A stretch of 64,000 nt of DNA from Bacillus glycinifermentans (GCF_001042475.2 NZ_LECW02000004.1:124001-188000), one strand, 5' to 3'. Shown: positions 39,034-48,419, numbered from the stretch's first letter. Notes: generated from the letters alone by a model not told the origin. A program made the numbers and translations.

Positions 39034-40200
39034 CTATCCCCTTTTTACTTTTCCGTAGGTTCCGCCGCCTCCGGCCTCAAGCTCCATGTCTCCTTTTCTC
39101 GCTTTGATCAGAAGCTTGGCCGTCTGCGGACGCAGCATGCCGAGAAGATCGTCTTCGGCCACATGATGAAGAATGTTCATCTCGGTTCCGAAGACCTCCT
39201 TCAGCTTCTCGATCGTTTTCGGTCCGATGCCCGGAATCATCTGAAGCGGCACCTGGTGGACATACGGCGGCCGCTTGACCGGGCTTTCGTCCTGATCATA
39301 AAGCTCCTCAAGGCGGGTTTTGACTCCTTTTGTAAATTTTGCGCTGCCGCACCCTTTGCACGTCCCGTCATCCGCCTCTTTCAGGCGGCCGCATGATTCG
39401 CAGGCGGTTTGATAATATTTGCCCAGCTCAGGATTCATCCCGTAGTTTGCGGCAACTGAGCGGCCCGCTTCGCCCTTTAACGCGAGCGAAAATTCTTTAA
39501 AGCTCGCGTGCTTCATCAGCAGCTTGTTGTACTCCCTGCCGATTTTTCCAAGCGAATGGGCATCCGAATTGGTCAGGAAACAATAGGCGTTCAGCTCTGA
39601 CACGTGCGACGCCATGTGCGTATCGCTGCTCAGCCCGAGCTCGACCGCATCAATCAGACGTTCATCAAATACCTCTTTCAGTGACGACTTAACTCCTTTT
39701 CCGTACAAACTTTTATGGGGGGTAAAAATATGGGCGGGGATGAATAAGCCGCCGAGTTCTTTTACCGTTTGCTGAAGGCGGAGCCCTGTCTCATAGATGC
39801 GCTGTGAGCTGAGATGAATGTTCGTCACTCTTTTTGAAAGCCATTCGGAGAAGCGCTTCATTTTTTCGATCGTCGGCATGAATGCCAAAACGTGAATCGG
39901 ACCGCGGCACTTCTCGTCATAAATCTCGATTTCCGCCCCGCAAAGCAGCACGGTTTCTTTATATCTGATGCCGCCGTCGGCAAGTTCCGCATAACGGCCG
40001 CTTGCCACCCCTTTTTCGATTTCGGCCAGCACTTCCGGCGAGTGGCAGTCAATAATGCCGATCAGCCCCATTCCTTTATGTTCGCTTGCTTCTATCAAAA
40101 TCTCGTCAAGCGTAAGCGATCTGGCCGCCGTGATTTTAACTGGCCGGCCTGATTCGGTCTGCCCGATATGGATATGCATGTCTGCGAATATTTCTTTCAT
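39034..40200 (-). CDS. yqxK: EndoQ-like PHP-domain nuclease YqxK
   Basis: 388 residues of the TIGR00375 family. N-terminal PHP domain with metal ligands in DMHIHIGQTE, IIDCHSPEV, GAEIEIYDE and NSDAHSLGKIGREYN. A zinc ribbon (CESCGRLKE..CKGCGSAKF) near residues 270-290 and a C-terminal helix-hairpin-helix (MIPGIGPKTIEKL). This is the layout of endonuclease Q, which nicks 5' of deaminated bases and is known from archaea and some Bacillus. It overlaps nudF by four bases, which fits damaged-nucleotide handling. Confidence 0.88.
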   Translation of the reverse strand: MKEIFADMHIHIGQTESGRPVKITAARSLTLDEILIEASEHKGMGLIGIIDCHSPEVLAEIEKGVASGRYAELADGGIRYKETVLLCGAEIEIYDEKCRGPIHVLAFMPTIEKMKRFSEWLSKRVTNIHLSSQRIYETGLRLQQTVKELGGLFIPAHIFTPHKSLYGKGVKSSLKEVFDERLIDAVELGLSSDTHMASHVSELNAYCFLTNSDAHSLGKIGREYNKLLMKHASFKEFSLALKGEAGRSVAANYGMNPELGKYYQTACESCGRLKEADDGTCKGCGSAKFTKGVKTRLEELYDQDESPVKRPPYVHQVPLQMIPGIGPKTIEKLKEVFGTEMNILHHVAEDDLLGMLRPQTAKLLIKARKGDMELEAGGGGTYGKVKRG

Positions 40201-40763
40201 TTCTTCGCCTGCAGTGCTTCGCGCAGCTCTAAATACTGAATGGCATAAGCCGTTTTCGCATCGTAAATATCCCGGCTTTCCACAAGCTTCCGCGCGTCGG
40301 CAAGCGACACCTCCATCACTTCGACAAATTCGTCTTCGTCAAGCTCCCGTTTTTCTTCAAGGCGGGTCAGCTGTTCGGCCAAATACAGATGGACCAATTC
40401 GTCCGCAAACCCGGGAGATGTATAAAAAGCGGTGATTTTCTCTAGTTTCGCCGCCGTGTATCCCGTTTCTTCCTCAAGCTCTCTGAGCGCGGTATACTCA
40501 GGCTTTTCGCCCTTTTCGAGCTTCCCGGCGGGGATTTCAACAATCGTCCGTTCAAGCGCTTTTCTGTACTGTTTGACGAAGATGATGTTTCCATTATCCG
40601 TCAGCGCCAAAACCGCCACGGCACCCGGATGCTTCACGATTTCCCGCTTGCCCGTTTTGCCGTTCGGCAGTTCGACATCCTCAAGATAAAGATCGATTAC
40701 CTTGCCTGAAAAAAGCTTTTCCTTTGAAATGGTTTTTTCCTCTAAATGTTTCAGTTTGATCAT
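40197..40763 (-). CDS. nudF: ADP-ribose pyrophosphatase NudF
   Basis: 188 residues, Nudix hydrolase cutting ADP-ribose to AMP and ribose 5-phosphate. Complete Nudix box GKLEKGEKPEYTALRELEEETG (given in part). The tail TSPGFADELVHLYLAEQL fits the ADPRase subgroup. Four-base overlap with yqxK. Confidence 0.93.
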   Translation of the reverse strand: MIKLKHLEEKTISKEKLFSGKVIDLYLEDVELPNGKTGKREIVKHPGAVAVLALTDNGNIIFVKQYRKALERTIVEIPAGKLEKGEKPEYTALRELEEETGYTAAKLEKITAFYTSPGFADELVHLYLAEQLTRLEEKRELDEDEFVEVMEVSLADARKLVESRDIYDAKTAYAIQYLELREALQAKK

Positions 40764-40792
40764 CTCCTACGTTCTGTTGCTGCTCTTTATCC

Positions 40793-40800
40793 CATACATT
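40793..40800 (+). promoter_or_regulatory. Possible sigma-E -10 element of mciZ
   Basis: CATACATT equals the sigma-E -10 pattern. The text 13-15 bases upstream is a poor -35. Suggested because mciZ is a mother-cell gene in B. subtilis. Confidence 0.4.
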
Positions 40801-40830
40801 TTATCATACACCATCAAGGGAGGTGGCGCC

Positions 40831-40953
40831 ATGAAGGTCTATCGTCTGCCGAACGGAATCGTGATGTCCGGCAAAGCGTGGGAAATCCGCGCCAAACTGA
40901 AGGAATACGGCCGGACTTATCGATATGTGAAAGATTGGGTCACTTCCCCTTAG
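40831..40953 (+). CDS. mciZ: MciZ, FtsZ assembly inhibitor peptide
   Basis: 40-residue peptide starting MKVYRLPNGIVMSGKAWE and ending YVKDWVTSP, easily matched to B. subtilis MciZ (40 residues). MciZ caps the minus end of FtsZ filaments and blocks Z-ring formation in the mother cell during sporulation. GGGAGGTGG lies just ahead of the ATG. It sits divergently beside nudF. Confidence 0.9.
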   Translation: MKVYRLPNGIVMSGKAWEIRAKLKEYGRTYRYVKDWVTSP

Positions 40954-40961
40954 GCCAGGCT

Positions 40962-40991
40962 TTGACAAACATTGGGGCGATATGAAATAAT
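40962..40991 (+). promoter_or_regulatory. Sigma-A promoter of the tetR-doxX pair
   Basis: TTGACA (40962-40967) and AATAAT (40986-40991) with an 18-base spacer. The operator palindrome overlaps the -10. Confidence 0.65.
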
Positions 40992-41020
40992 ACTCGTGAG
41001 TAATATTACTTTCGAGTATT
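40989..41020. promoter_or_regulatory. Palindromic operator before the TetR gene
   Basis: 32-bp palindrome centred between 41004 and 41005, with 14 of 16 base pairs matching: outer arms AATACTCG/CGAGTATT and core GAGTAATATTACT-like text. It overlaps the -10 of the tetR promoter, which predicts autorepression. Confidence 0.7.
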
Positions 41021-41042
41021 ATTTTTGAGGGGGGATTCTATT

Positions 41043-41645
41043 TTGAAATCCGGAAAAGGACGCAAAGGACAGGAGAGCCGGAAACGATTGCTTAAAGCAG
41101 CCGCGAATGAATTTTCGCTTCACGGATTTCACGACACCAAGGTCAGTACAATTGTGAAAAGAGCCGGACTGACGCAGCCCTCCTTCTATCTTTACTTTCA
41201 AAGTAAAGATGCCATCTTCGAGGAGTTAATGACCGATTTCCGCTCTCATTTAAAAAAACTGACAAAGTCATTCCGCCTGGAACAGGGAATAAATCAAGAA
41301 GACGTGTCAAAACGGGTTTTGGCTGCGGTGGAAACCGTTTTTCAGTTTCTTGCTGCTGACCCGGATTTAACCCGGATCGGCTTTTTTCTCAATCCAGATG
41401 CTAAACAGGTGAAAAGCGATTTGGCAATGGCTTTGAAAGAAAACTTGGAAGCCGAACAACAGCTTGGCTATTTTCGCTTCGGACTTGAAATGGACACTGT
41501 TGCCGAATGTTTGATCGGCATGATTGAACATCTGACAGATTTTTATTTGCTGACCGGAAAGAAAGATCCTGCAAGTCTTGCGGTGCAGGTTGTGGATCTT
41601 ATGATGCGCGGATTGCTGCCTGGACAAGCTTCAGAAACGGAGTGA
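41043..41645 (+). CDS. TetR/AcrR family repressor
   Basis: 200 residues from a TTG at 41043 with GGGGGG ahead. N-terminal helix-turn-helix: RLLKAAANEFSLHGFHDTKV then IVKRAGLTQPSFYLYFQSKD. C-terminal ligand domain is helical. Start is immediately downstream of a long palindrome overlapping its promoter, so it probably controls itself and the DoxX gene. The ligand is unknown. Confidence 0.9.
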   Translation: MKSGKGRKGQESRKRLLKAAANEFSLHGFHDTKVSTIVKRAGLTQPSFYLYFQSKDAIFEELMTDFRSHLKKLTKSFRLEQGINQEDVSKRVLAAVETVFQFLAADPDLTRIGFFLNPDAKQVKSDLAMALKENLEAEQQLGYFRFGLEMDTVAECLIGMIEHLTDFYLLTGKKDPASLAVQVVDLMMRGLLPGQASETE

Positions 41646-41651
41646 GACAAT

Positions 41652-42005
41652 ATGATATCGATTATTATGAAAGTCTGTTTGGCTGCTTTTATGTTCGCCG
41701 GAGGCGTGATAAAAGTTTTACATATCCCCTTTCAAGTAGAACATTGGCGCCATTATCAATACCCTTTATGGTTTCTTACGCTTACCGGCTGTCTCGAAAT
41801 CGCCGGGGCGTTTATAATGGCATGGGGAATATGGAACCCTAATTTAGCTGTCGCAGCAGGGATATTGTTCTTCCTTCTTATGATGGGAGCGATCCATGCG
41901 CACATTTTCCGGGCCCGTCAATCTGTTTTCACGGCGATTCCTGCGGCGGTTTGTTCCATTGTCTCCGTCATCATCGTGATGCTGGAGTTGTATGCAGGCT
42001 TTTAA
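41652..42005 (+). CDS. DoxX-like family membrane protein
   Basis: 117 residues, four helices, DoxX family (FAGGVIKVLHIPF, LTGCLEIAGAFIMAWG). The binding site GGAGTGAG overlaps the end of the TetR gene, so they are co-translated. Role unknown; relatives in Bacillus often sit with stress regulators. Confidence 0.85.
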   Translation: MISIIMKVCLAAFMFAGGVIKVLHIPFQVEHWRHYQYPLWFLTLTGCLEIAGAFIMAWGIWNPNLAVAAGILFFLLMMGAIHAHIFRARQSVFTAIPAAVCSIVSVIIVMLELYAGF

Positions 42006-42087
42006 CGGTTGTTTCAAGTGCCGATTAGTTGAAAACTTCGCTCCTTTATATTACGTTCAGGTAGAAGGAAGAAAGGAGTGAAGCGCG

Positions 42088-43008
42088 ATGAAAAAACGGA
42101 CGCTTGGACAATCTGATTTAAAGGTGAGCGAAGTCGGCCTCGGCTGTATGTCTCTCGGCACGGAAAAACAGCGCGCCTTATCCATTTTGGATGAAGCGCT
42201 GGAGCTTGGCATCAATTATTTGGATACTGCCGATTTATACGATTTCGGGCTTAACGAAGAAATCGTCGGGGAAGCCATCAAGTCGAGGCGCAAAGACGTC
42301 ATCCTTGCCACAAAAGCGGGAAACCGCTGGGAAGAAGGAAAGCCGGGCTGGTTTTGGGACCCTTCAAAAGCGTACATAAAGGAAGCGGTCAAACGCAGCT
42401 TAAAGCGCCTGCAAACGGATTACATCGACCTTTACCAGCTTCACGGCGGAACGATCGAAGACAATATCGATGAAACGATCGAAGCTTTCGAAGAATTAAA
42501 AGAGGAAGGCGTCATCCGTTATTATGGAATCTCTTCTATACGCCCGAATGTCATTAAAGAATATGTCAAAAAATCAAGCATCATCACTGTCATGATGCAG
42601 TACAGCTTATTGGACCGCCGGCCTGAGGAATGGCTTCCTATCCTTGAAGAAAACGGAATCAGCGTGATTGCAAGAGGACCGCTGGCTAAAGGACTCCTCA
42701 CGGAAAAGCCCGTCTCAGAGGCGAACGCCAATATAAAGAGTAACGGCTATTTATCCTATTCGTATGAGGAGCTTGTCAAAACAAAGGCGGATATAGAAAA
42801 AACGGCGCCGGATCTGACCGCGACCGAAACCGCCATGAAATATATCCTCGCCCAGCCGGCTGTCGGCGCGGTGATCCCCGGGGCGAGCAAACTCGAACAG
42901 CTGAGGGAAAACGTCGAAGCCGCAAGCGCTCGCCCGCTGACGGAACAGGAAATCAAGGCGCTTCGTTTTTACACGAAACGCGATGTGTATACGGCCCACC
43001 GCGAATAA
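42088..43008 (+). CDS. yqkF: Aldo/keto reductase YqkF
   Basis: 306 residues, TIM-barrel NADPH oxidoreductase. Catalytic tetrad text: LDTADLYDFGLNEE (Asp, Tyr), LATKAG (Lys), YQLHGG (His). Cofactor loop GAVIPGASKLEQLRENV near the C-terminus. In B. subtilis yqkE would follow; here about 6 kb of other DNA intervenes. Confidence 0.92.
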   Translation: MKKRTLGQSDLKVSEVGLGCMSLGTEKQRALSILDEALELGINYLDTADLYDFGLNEEIVGEAIKSRRKDVILATKAGNRWEEGKPGWFWDPSKAYIKEAVKRSLKRLQTDYIDLYQLHGGTIEDNIDETIEAFEELKEEGVIRYYGISSIRPNVIKEYVKKSSIITVMMQYSLLDRRPEEWLPILEENGISVIARGPLAKGLLTEKPVSEANANIKSNGYLSYSYEELVKTKADIEKTAPDLTATETAMKYILAQPAVGAVIPGASKLEQLRENVEAASARPLTEQEIKALRFYTKRDVYTAHRE

Positions 43009-43015
43009 CAAACGG

Positions 43016-43050
43016 AAAGCACCGTCTTCCTTATAGACGGTGCTTATGCT
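43016..43050 (+). terminator. Terminator-like hairpin after yqkF
   Basis: AAGCACCGTC/GACGGTGCTT stem, with only a weak T-rich stretch following. Confidence 0.5.
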
Positions 43051-43051
43051 T

Positions 43052-43222
43052 TCATTCGCAACCGGGAGTTCCCTGTTGATGTTGGCGGCTCTCGTCATGA
43101 ATAGGGTCGTATTGTTCGTAAACGAGAGCATATATTTCGTTGCCGATGTTGAATCGGCGCGCTTCTTCTTCCCGAGCTAATCTGAAGTTATCTCTAACTA
43201 GCCGGGGAAACCATCGACCATA
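43052..43222 (-). pseudogene. Gene fragment, unknown
   Basis: A minus-strand open stretch without a start encodes RDNFRLAREEEARRFNIGN and EIYALVYEQYDPIHDE before a stop at 43052. The text looks protein-like but has no start or binding site, and I cannot name a family. It borders the inserted block after yqkF. Confidence 0.35.
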
Positions 43223-43317
43223 TTAATGTGAAGATGATCTATTTTTAGGCGGGCCAATAACTTTTTTCGCTTATACAACGGTTTAGGCATAACCGAAACG
43301 GCAGTCAAAGGCGCATA

Positions 43318-43490
43318 CTAATCGGATGAGATCGTCTGCGAGACAGAAAGCGTTCCATCATAGCTTAGAATACCGCCGACGCCACACTGACCAAGGACGA
43401 TGGGTTCTCCTTCTACAATAGTTCCATCCGGTATACCGGTCGTTAATCGTTCTGGAAACTTTTCGGCAACTTCATTTCTGATCAAGACCT
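43318..43490 (-). pseudogene. Gene fragment, unknown
   Basis: Minus-strand open stretch ending at the TAG 43318-43320, encoding EKFPERLTTGIPDGTIVEGE and VLGQCGVGGILSYDGTLSVS. A TTG start near 43487 is possible with a poor binding site. Not recognised; may be the end of a truncated gene. Confidence 0.35.
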
Positions 43491-43561
43491 TACTTTTTAA
43501 AAAAATATAGATAAATTACAGGAGATCACATATTTCCGCTAGTTTCACAAAGCAATCTGAC

Positions 43562-44821
43562 TTAATTTTTTCCTCCACGAGACCATATCACCACTGGAAT
43601 TAGGAATAAGGATAAAATCCCTCCAGCGAAAGATAAAGTCAGATAGCTTGAACCTGCCACAATCATTCCGGACAATGCTCCGCCAGCAGCTCCTGACAGC
43701 GCAATCAAAACGTCCACTGTACCTTGAGTTTTAGCCCTCGTGGAAGTTTCAGTTGAATCAACAATAAGTGCAGTCCCGCTTATCAAACCAAAATTCCATC
43801 CCAATCCTAGTAAAGAAAGAGCAATTACTAGAAGAACCATAGAATCTCCTGGTGCAAATGCTGATATTAAACCTGCAAGAAGCAACGTAGTTCCAGAAGC
43901 AACAGCCATCGCAGTACGCCCCAGCTTATCAACAAGGACACCTGTAACCAGTGAAGGGAGATACATGGCACCTATGTGAAAACCGATAACAAGACCTACT
44001 GCACCCAGGCCATGTCCATTATGCCTCATATGAACCGGTGTCATTGTCATAATAGCCACCATTACAATTTGAGTAAGAACCATAATCGCGGCACCGACGA
44101 TTATGCCTCTTTTGTTTTCTGAATGATCAGTTGTTGCTAAATGTCCTTTATCACTAGGCTCTTCGATTGTTCTTGCTATTACTAATGGATCTGGACGAAG
44201 CATGATGAAAAGGACAACACCTGCCAGGATATATGCTGCTGCTGCTAAAATGAAAGGACCAGCAAGTGATGGAACACCAATAGAAAGAGCGAAATTACCC
44301 ATCACATTCACTAAATTCGGACCTGCAACTGCACCAAATGTTGTAAACACCATCGTAATACTAACAGCAGTCGCCCGCTGTTTATGATTTGCTAAGTCCG
44401 TACCTGCATAACGCGCTTGTAAATTTGTCGCTGTTCCTGCACCATAAATAAGCAATGAGGCAAATAACAGAAAAACGCTATTTATTAGTGCTGCAATGAT
44501 GACCCCTATTGCTCCAAGTCCGCCAATCATAAAACCAGCTGATAGACCTGTTCGACGACCATAACGTTGAGAAAGTCTCCCAACAAATAACGCAGCCCCT
44601 GCTGACCCTAAAGTAAATAAAGCAGAAGGTACACCAGCAAAGGCATCTGTACCAAGCATTTGCTGTGCAATAAGTGCACCGACAGTAACGCCTGCTGCTA
44701 AACCTGCACCGCCAAAAATTTGTGAAATACTTACAATGAATAATGTACGCTTGTATAACGTTTTTTGTTTTTCAGGAGAATTAATAAAGCTTTGTAGCGA
44801 TGCCGTATCTTTGTGCAACAT
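43562..44821 (-). CDS. MFS transporter
   Basis: 419 residues with about 12 helices and the loop 2-3 motif GRLSQRYGRRTGLSAGF. Looks like a drug-type exporter. It follows the MocR regulator after 108 bases on the same strand. Codons and base use are visibly more AT-rich than in yqkF or yqkE, which suggests transfer. The substrate is unknown. Confidence 0.88.
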   Translation of the reverse strand: MLHKDTASLQSFINSPEKQKTLYKRTLFIVSISQIFGGAGLAAGVTVGALIAQQMLGTDAFAGVPSALFTLGSAGAALFVGRLSQRYGRRTGLSAGFMIGGLGAIGVIIAALINSVFLLFASLLIYGAGTATNLQARYAGTDLANHKQRATAVSITMVFTTFGAVAGPNLVNVMGNFALSIGVPSLAGPFILAAAAYILAGVVLFIMLRPDPLVIARTIEEPSDKGHLATTDHSENKRGIIVGAAIMVLTQIVMVAIMTMTPVHMRHNGHGLGAVGLVIGFHIGAMYLPSLVTGVLVDKLGRTAMAVASGTTLLLAGLISAFAPGDSMVLLVIALSLLGLGWNFGLISGTALIVDSTETSTRAKTQGTVDVLIALSGAAGGALSGMIVAGSSYLTLSFAGGILSLFLIPVVIWSRGGKN

Positions 44822-44902
44822 ACTCTAACCTGCCTTTCGAAAAGCCTCTTATAAACTGCTGAATAGATTTGGATCATCATAACACGCACAAAAAAACCAC
44901 AC

Positions 44903-44918
44903 AATATTATAATTGTAT
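44903..44918. promoter_or_regulatory. Inverted repeat between the MocR and MFS genes
   Basis: ACAATATTATAATTGT is an imperfect palindrome 80 bases upstream of the MFS start. ATAATTGT also occurs ahead of the MocR gene (near 46365). It could be the regulator's binding site. Confidence 0.4.
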
Positions 44919-44929
44919 GGCGAACAATA

Positions 44930-46327
44930 TTAGGTAAGATCGTTTAGCAAACGTTTAAGGATCATTAATCCCTGCTCCAGCTCTTCGAGCGTTTTTGGTG
45001 CGCATACAGAAATCCTTACAGCCCTTTCCGGACAGCTGTTTCCAACCACAAAGCGTTCAGCCGCATACACTTGGACTCCATGTTGTGCAGCTAATTTTTC
45101 AAATTCAGCACCTGTCATTTTACCCGGCAGCAGCAACCAACGAAAGATGCCTGTTTCAACACCTAAACATGTATATTCCGCAAAATATCGATTTACAATT
45201 TGGTTTCTGCGAATGGTTTGTTCCCGATGACCTTCAATTAAGACTTCAAATTGATTCGATACAATCGTACGCGCTGTAAGTTCTGCTAATAGCGGAGAAA
45301 CTGTTATATTTAAATTATAAAGCGCCTTCGAAATCGGCTCCTTAAATTGACTCGGCACCGCCACATAGGCTAGTCGCAACCCGGGTGCTAATGATTTAGA
45401 TAAACTTGCAATATATATAACCTGTTCGGGGGCATATGATGCGAGTGCCGGAAGTGGTTTTTTGCCCAGAAGATGGTACGATGCATCTTCAATAACGAAC
45501 TGTTTATACTTTTTGGCAATTTCTGCAATCATTCTTCGATTCTCAACAGACATAAAGGAAGCTGTCGGATTATGATAATCCGGGATCAAGTAGATGCCTT
45601 TAATATTTTCATTTTTACACGCATATTCAAAGGCCGTTGGACTCATTTCATCATTCTCTGATTTTATCGGTACGATTTGCACACTAAGCATTGCTGCAAC
45701 AGTTTTTAAGCCGGGGTAAGTATGATGGTCAACCCCAATGCGGTCTCCAGGCTTACAAAGACTTGCCAATATAGCAGCAATCGCATTTTGGCCCCCGTTT
45801 GCAAATAAAATGCGATCAACGGTTGTTTCAAATCCGCCTCTTCGGATCAGCTTTACAGCTGCATCCTTTTGCCAGAGGCTTTCGCCTGCCCGGCCATAAC
45901 TAAACCATTTTTCATAATCTGTCTCTTGCAGCATACTTTTTAGTTGGAGTAGCAACGGCTCGTAAGAAGCATGATCTGGTAGTGTTGCTCCCATTTCAAT
46001 TAAATGCTTCGGCTTTGTATCTTCAAGTAAATACGCATTCGATAGTGCATCGTAAGATACAAATGTACCGCTTCCAACAGATGCACTTAGCAGGCCCTTT
46101 AACTCGCAAACTTTAAAAGCTTTTGAAATGGTACTTACATTTAAATCCAAATAATCAGCCAGTTCTCTCTGTGGAGGAAGTTTTGTTCCAGGTAATACAA
46201 CTCCGTCTAATATATCCTGTTCCAATTTCCCTGCAAGTGCTTTATAAATGGGTTTTTCATTTTTATCAATCGATGGCTTCCAGCTCATTGGATAGTTTTC
46301 AAAAGAATTAAACGGCATGATACGCAT
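44930..46327 (-). CDS. MocR-type regulator (GntR winged helix + aminotransferase domain)
   Basis: 465 residues. N-terminal GntR winged helix (QDILDGVVLPGTKLPPQREL, LDLNVSTISKAFKVCELKG) and a fold-type I aminotransferase domain with DYHNPTASF and the PLP lysine in YIASLSKSLAPGLR. Likely senses a PLP-reactive amine or amino acid and controls the MFS gene beside it. AT-rich like its neighbour. Confidence 0.9.
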   Translation of the reverse strand: MRIMPFNSFENYPMSWKPSIDKNEKPIYKALAGKLEQDILDGVVLPGTKLPPQRELADYLDLNVSTISKAFKVCELKGLLSASVGSGTFVSYDALSNAYLLEDTKPKHLIEMGATLPDHASYEPLLLQLKSMLQETDYEKWFSYGRAGESLWQKDAAVKLIRRGGFETTVDRILFANGGQNAIAAILASLCKPGDRIGVDHHTYPGLKTVAAMLSVQIVPIKSENDEMSPTAFEYACKNENIKGIYLIPDYHNPTASFMSVENRRMIAEIAKKYKQFVIEDASYHLLGKKPLPALASYAPEQVIYIASLSKSLAPGLRLAYVAVPSQFKEPISKALYNLNITVSPLLAELTARTIVSNQFEVLIEGHREQTIRRNQIVNRYFAEYTCLGVETGIFRWLLLPGKMTGAEFEKLAAQHGVQVYAAERFVVGNSCPERAVRISVCAPKTLEELEQGLMILKRLLNDLT

Positions 46328-46632
46328 CCTTTTTCACTCAATTATATGATTGTGTCGTTTATAAAACAATTATAACTTTCTTTAATATTATGCCTTGTAG
46401 CGATTCTTTTCACTTTCATTTCCCGAAAACAGCTAAGCTAAAATAAGGCGCTCGGCTTGTTTCCTCCCCTCCTTCAAAACACGTTAAGATTCTTCAGAAT
46501 TGATATGCAGCATCAATTGACCAAGCTTGGATGGCACCGCGGCATTCTTTCGCATTTTTGCGATGGTTTTCCATATATGGATCATTTATAATTGTGCTGG
46601 CAATCTATTTTAAATAGAAAGGAGAACTGAGT
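46328..46632. other. Intergenic region before the beta-helix gene
   Basis: 305 bases holding the upstream regions of MocR and the beta-helix gene. AT-rich near MocR, less so beyond. TATAAT lies at about 46590 without a clear -35. No gene seen. Confidence 0.4.
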
Positions 46633-48039
46633 TTGAGAGTATGGTATTTTATTTTGTCGGCAGGCATTTTAACTTGCATTATCGTCGCCTCGGCTTTCGA
46701 TAAGACGCAGGCGAATGAAGAAGAACCGGTAAACTGCTTATATGTTTCTCCAGATGGAAATGATCAAAATGAAGGAACGAAAGAAAAGCCGTTCCGTACA
46801 TTGGCGCATGCCGCGAAAGAAGCTGTTGCCGGCACAACTGTGCTGATTCGGGAAGGTACGTATAAAGAAACGCTTGACGTAAAGCACAGCGGTACAGAGG
46901 GAAAACCTATTACGTTCCGCAACTATCAGAATGAACAGGTCGTGATTAAGGGAGACTTTGTTACGGGCGCGAAATACGAAACACCGTTAGTTCGCGTTCA
47001 CAATAAACATTACGTCACAATCAGCGGTCTGACGATTCAGGATCTTTCTGTTTCATCTGAAGAAGCAACCGCCATGGGAATTTACGTTTCAGGCTCAAGC
47101 AGTCATATTACCATTAAGAACAACCATATCCGGGATATCAAGACAACGGCGGATGAAGGCAATGCCCACGGAATTGCGATCTATGGAACCGGCAGTATGA
47201 AAGACATCAGCATCCAGGGCAATACGGTTGAAAAACTGACGCTCGGAGCGAGTGAAGCGGTAGTGCTGAACGGAAACATCGACGGTTTCACGATAAGCGG
47301 CAATGTGGTCCGTGACAATAACAATATCGGTATTGATCTTATCGGCTATGAAGGAACTGCGGATCAAAACGATTATGCGCGAAACGGCGTCATCGAAAAC
47401 AATACGGTTTACCGCAACTCGACTTACGGAAACCCTGCTTATGGGGATGATTACTCAGCGGGCGGAATATATGTCGATGGAGGAAAAAGCATTGAAATTA
47501 AGAACAACACCGTTTACGAAAACGATCTCGGTATTGAAGCAACGTCTGAACATAAAGGGAAATACGCTGAGGATATTCATATAGCCGACAACAAGGTGTA
47601 TCGGAACGCTTATACGGGCATTTCAATCGGCGGATACGACAAGGACCGGGGAGGCACCGTCAATTCAGTCATCGCCCACAATATTGTTTACCGGAACGAC
47701 ACCAAAGGGCTGTATGGCGGACAGCTGCTGCTTCAGCACGATACAAAAAACAATAAGATTGAAAAGAATATCTTGACGGCAAGTGATTCGCGATTATTTA
47801 TCGCAAACGAATTTACGACAAATGAAGGGAATACGGTCAACCATAACGTCTATCATAAAGAAGCGGATAAAGACGGTCTATGGATGTGGAAAAAGAAGGA
47901 GTACGACTCGTTTTCCTCTTATCAAAAGGCTACAAACAATGACCTTGGTTCTATCTATGCCGATCCGATGTATCGCGACGAGGAGTCTTATGATTTTACA
48001 TTAGATCCAGATTCACCGGCTCGATCTGTCATTGAGTAA
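46633..48039 (+). CDS. Secreted right-handed beta-helix protein (DUF1565)
   Basis: 468 residues from a TTG with AAAGGAGAAC ahead. N-terminal signal (VWYFILSAGILTCIIVASAF), then the DUF1565 start YVSPDGNDQNEGTKEKPFRT and repeated beta-helix coils (ISIQGNTVEKL, FTISGNVVRDN, IEIKNNTVYEN, IHIADNKVYRN, SVIAHNIVYRN). Such folds occur in pectate lyases, alginate epimerases and similar surface polysaccharide enzymes. No specific catalytic set was identified. Confidence 0.85.
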   Translation: MRVWYFILSAGILTCIIVASAFDKTQANEEEPVNCLYVSPDGNDQNEGTKEKPFRTLAHAAKEAVAGTTVLIREGTYKETLDVKHSGTEGKPITFRNYQNEQVVIKGDFVTGAKYETPLVRVHNKHYVTISGLTIQDLSVSSEEATAMGIYVSGSSSHITIKNNHIRDIKTTADEGNAHGIAIYGTGSMKDISIQGNTVEKLTLGASEAVVLNGNIDGFTISGNVVRDNNNIGIDLIGYEGTADQNDYARNGVIENNTVYRNSTYGNPAYGDDYSAGGIYVDGGKSIEIKNNTVYENDLGIEATSEHKGKYAEDIHIADNKVYRNAYTGISIGGYDKDRGGTVNSVIAHNIVYRNDTKGLYGGQLLLQHDTKNNKIEKNILTASDSRLFIANEFTTNEGNTVNHNVYHKEADKDGLWMWKKKEYDSFSSYQKATNNDLGSIYADPMYRDEESYDFTLDPDSPARSVIE

Positions 48040-48046
48040 AGCGCTT

Positions 48047-48098
48047 GTAAAAAAACAGCGTTCGATTCCGTTACACGGAGCGGGACGCTGTTTTTTCT
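48047..48098 (+). terminator. Intrinsic terminator of the beta-helix gene
   Basis: AAAAAACAGCG.../CGCTGTTTTTT hairpin right after the stop, T run included. Confidence 0.75.
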
Positions 48099-48419
48099 GA
48101 AACTCCTATACTCAACAGAAAGGCTGGAGATTTTATAATGCGCCCCGTCTCGAGACACATATAAGGGGCTCAGGCAAAATCGTTGTCTGCCGCCGGAAAA
48201 CGTTGCCGATTCAAAACAGCTGCAAAGGCTGCGCTGCTGCCGTTAAGGGAAAAACAAAATGTGAGTGAACAATTCTCCTCACAGCCGCTGCCACACACCC
48301 AGCAAGCTTGGCTGGATATGCGGGAAAGCTTTTTCTCTAAAAGGCTGTCTTATTTATACAAAACAAGGGAACTTCCTTTGTTTAGAAGGTCCCTTGCTTA
48401 TACCATTAAAGTCCCCGTT
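48099..48419. other. Region with a possible coding remnant
   Basis: A plus-strand frame 48183-48440 reads VSEQFSSQPLPHTQQAWLDM and FFSKRLSYLYKTRELPLF but has no binding site and runs through the terminator of the opposite gene. I do not recognise it. The hairpin CAAGGGAACTTC/GAAGGTCCCTTG at 48362-48397 ends the minus-strand gene. Confidence 0.35.
48362..48398 (-). terminator. Intrinsic terminator of the alpha-CTD-like gene
   Basis: CAAGGGACCTTC..GAAGTTCCCTTG stem followed by TTTTG on the minus strand. Confidence 0.6.
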
